A stretch of 7,459 bases of DNA from Thiolapillus brandeum (GTDB taxonomy: Bacteria > Pseudomonadota > Gammaproteobacteria > Chromatiales > Chromatiaceae). The position numbers and the translations under genes are program-made. Below the pieces are notes generated by a model, which worked only from the letters and a program-made list of their open reading frames with translations, had not been told where the DNA came from and did not search any database. The stretch is taken from NCBI GenBank assembly GCA_011051425.1, contig DRLF01000468.1:1-7459 (forward strand), read 5' to 3'. Shown one piece after another: positions 6,563-7,459 of the stretch. The stretch's first letter is position 1; the number at the start of each line of letters is the position of its first letter.

Positions 6563-6590
6563 GGCCGGAACGGTTTGTACCGTTCCGGCC
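6563..6590. terminator. Strong hairpin after the propeller gene (terminator-like, no T-tract)
   Basis: GGCCGGAACGGT-TTGT-ACCGTTCCGGCC is a perfect 12-bp stem with a 4-nt loop, beginning 10 nt after the TGA at 6551–6553. The following bases are AAACTC, and the opposite strand also lacks a T-run, so it is not a standard intrinsic terminator. It could protect the mRNA 3' end, mark a Rho-assisted end, or be a protein-binding palindrome. Confidence 0.55.
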
Positions 6591-6697
6591 AAACTCCGCA
6601 ACAGTTTCCTTTCCAGAAATGCCTTTTCTGAACCGCCACCCGCCCAGAAGGGCTGCAGCCTACGGAAGAGCAGCGGGCAAACGCATAAACGGCGTTA

Positions 6698-6703
6698 TAT
6701 ACT
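6698..6703 (+). promoter_or_regulatory. Possible -10 element upstream of tdh
   Basis: TATACT (five of six to TATAAT) lies within TTATATACTAT, 40 nt before the tdh ATG. The -35 position with 17-nt spacing (6675–6680, GGGCAA) is a poor match. The promoter may therefore need an activator, or the match may be chance. Confidence 0.25.
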
Positions 6704-6742
6704 ATCTCCCAAGATTCCACCCACTCAGGAAAATACGTCTCC

Positions 6743-7459
6743 ATGGCAACAATGAAGGCACTGGTAAAGAAGAACGCCGAGGAAGGGCTGTGGCTTGAAG
6801 ACGTGCCCCTGCCCGAGGTGGGCAACAATGATGTGCTCATCAAGATCCAAAAGACCGCCATCTGCGGCACGGATATTCACATCTACAACTGGGACGACTG
6901 GGCGCGCAAGACCATTCCCGTGCCCATGACCATCGGCCACGAGTTTGCCGGCACCATCGTGGAGCTGGGCGCCAACGTGGAGGGCCTGGAAGTGGGCGAC
7001 CTGGTGTCCGGCGAGGGACATATCGTCTGCGAACGCTGCCGCAACTGCCTGGCGGGACGGCGTCATTTGTGCCCCAATACCATCGGCGTGGGCGTGAACC
7101 GCACGGGCTGTTTCGCCGAGTACCTGGCCATCCCGGCAAAGAACGTCTATCGGCCCAACACCCCCATTCCACCGGAGGTGCTGGCCTGTTTCGACCCCTA
7201 CGGCAATGCAGTGCACACCGCCCTGTCCTTCAACATGGTGGGCGAGGACGTGCTCATCACCGGGGCCGGCCCCATCGGCATCATGGCGGCCATGGTGGCG
7301 GCTCATTGCGGGGCGCGCAATATCGTCATCACGGACATCAATCCCTACCGCCTCAACCTGGCGCGCACCATCGTGCCCAAGGCTATTCCCATCGACGTGA
7401 GCAAGGAAACCATCACCCGCGACATGATGCGCGCCCTGGGCATACTGGAAGGCTTCGAC
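6743..7459 (+). CDS. tdh: L-threonine 3-dehydrogenase (5' part; C-terminus off the right edge)
   Basis: The 239 visible codons align closely with E. coli Tdh (341 aa, from memory), leaving about 100 residues outside. It is a zinc-dependent medium-chain dehydrogenase that oxidises L-threonine with NAD+ to 2-amino-3-ketobutyrate, which Kbl then splits to glycine and acetyl-CoA. Visible features are [13 protein letters not shown] (38–50) with zinc ligand Cys41 and the Thr43/His46 relay, GHE (65–67) with ligands His66/Glu67, and structural zinc cysteines 96, 99, 102 and 110. Also present are [16 protein letters not shown] (112–128), [13 protein letters not shown] (150–163), the NAD-binding GAGPIG (174–179), and Asp198 ending the second strand. 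The ATG at 6743 has AGGA at 6727–6730, a rather long 12 nt away. An in-frame ATG at 6752 would give the same N-terminus (MKAL) as E. coli but has no better ribosome site. A kbl partner may lie to the right; none is visible. Confidence 0.96.
   Translation, partial: MATMKALVKKNAEEGLWLEDVPLPEVGNNDVLIKIQKTAICGTDIHIYNWDDWARKTIPVPMTIGHEFAGTIVELGANVEGLEVGDLVSGEGHIVCERCRNCLAGRRHLCPNTIGVGVNRTGCFAEYLAIPAKNVYRPNTPIPPEVLACFDPYGNAVHTALSFNMVGEDVLITGAGPIGIMAAMVAAHCGARNIVITDINPYRLNLARTIVPKAIPIDVSKETITRDMMRALGILEGFD

Noticed and set aside
6651..6660. Palindrome GGCTGCAGCC upstream of tdh
   Set aside because: A 10-bp G/C-rich palindrome is too short to assign, and no second copy or operator context is visible here.

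Overview
The window looks like chromosomal DNA of a gammaproteobacterium. The evidence is a ubiK–comM gene pair, a TorF-type putative porin, and an NtrC/sigma-54-like control region. The coding regions have moderately high G+C with clear third-position G/C preference. I cannot name the genus; a free-living Chromatiales-like or other environmental lineage is plausible but is only a guess.

Layout from left to right. (1) Positions 1–571, minus strand: the N-terminal 190 codons of an exported TorF-family (gcw_chp/TIGR02001-type) putative porin, running off the left edge. Upstream of it are a strong sigma-54 (RpoN) promoter match at 625–641 and an NtrC-like palindrome about 109 bp upstream of the predicted transcription start, with a weaker second site about 30 bp further out. 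This spacing resembles that of glnA p2 and points to nitrogen-limitation control. (2) Positions 848–1099, plus strand: ubiK, a small coiled-coil accessory factor for ubiquinone synthesis. A G/C-rich intergenic repeat element of about 139 bp (1103–1241) follows. (3) Positions 1280–2791, plus strand: complete comM (YifB family), the AAA+ branch-migration helicase used in natural transformation. (4) An island of two divergently transcribed exported proteins follows: a 222-aa unrecognised secreted protein (2810–3478, minus) and a 920-aa secreted beta-propeller protein (3791–6553, plus). They are separated by an AT-richer 312-bp region. The large protein has about 14 blade-like repeats of about 58 aa, most with an Asp-rich DxNxxxDIF-type loop, and a C-terminal module of the kind seen on surface/secreted proteins. 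A perfect 12-bp-stem hairpin lies just after its stop. (5) Positions 6743–7459, plus strand: the first 239 codons of tdh, L-threonine 3-dehydrogenase, running off the right edge.

The housekeeping genes are ordinary. The two features that deserve attention are the predicted nitrogen-regulated porin promoter and the divergent pair of uncharacterised exported proteins. I found no tRNA, rRNA, CRISPR array, insertion sequence, phage gene or recognisable defence system. I do not see good evidence for a wholly new system here.
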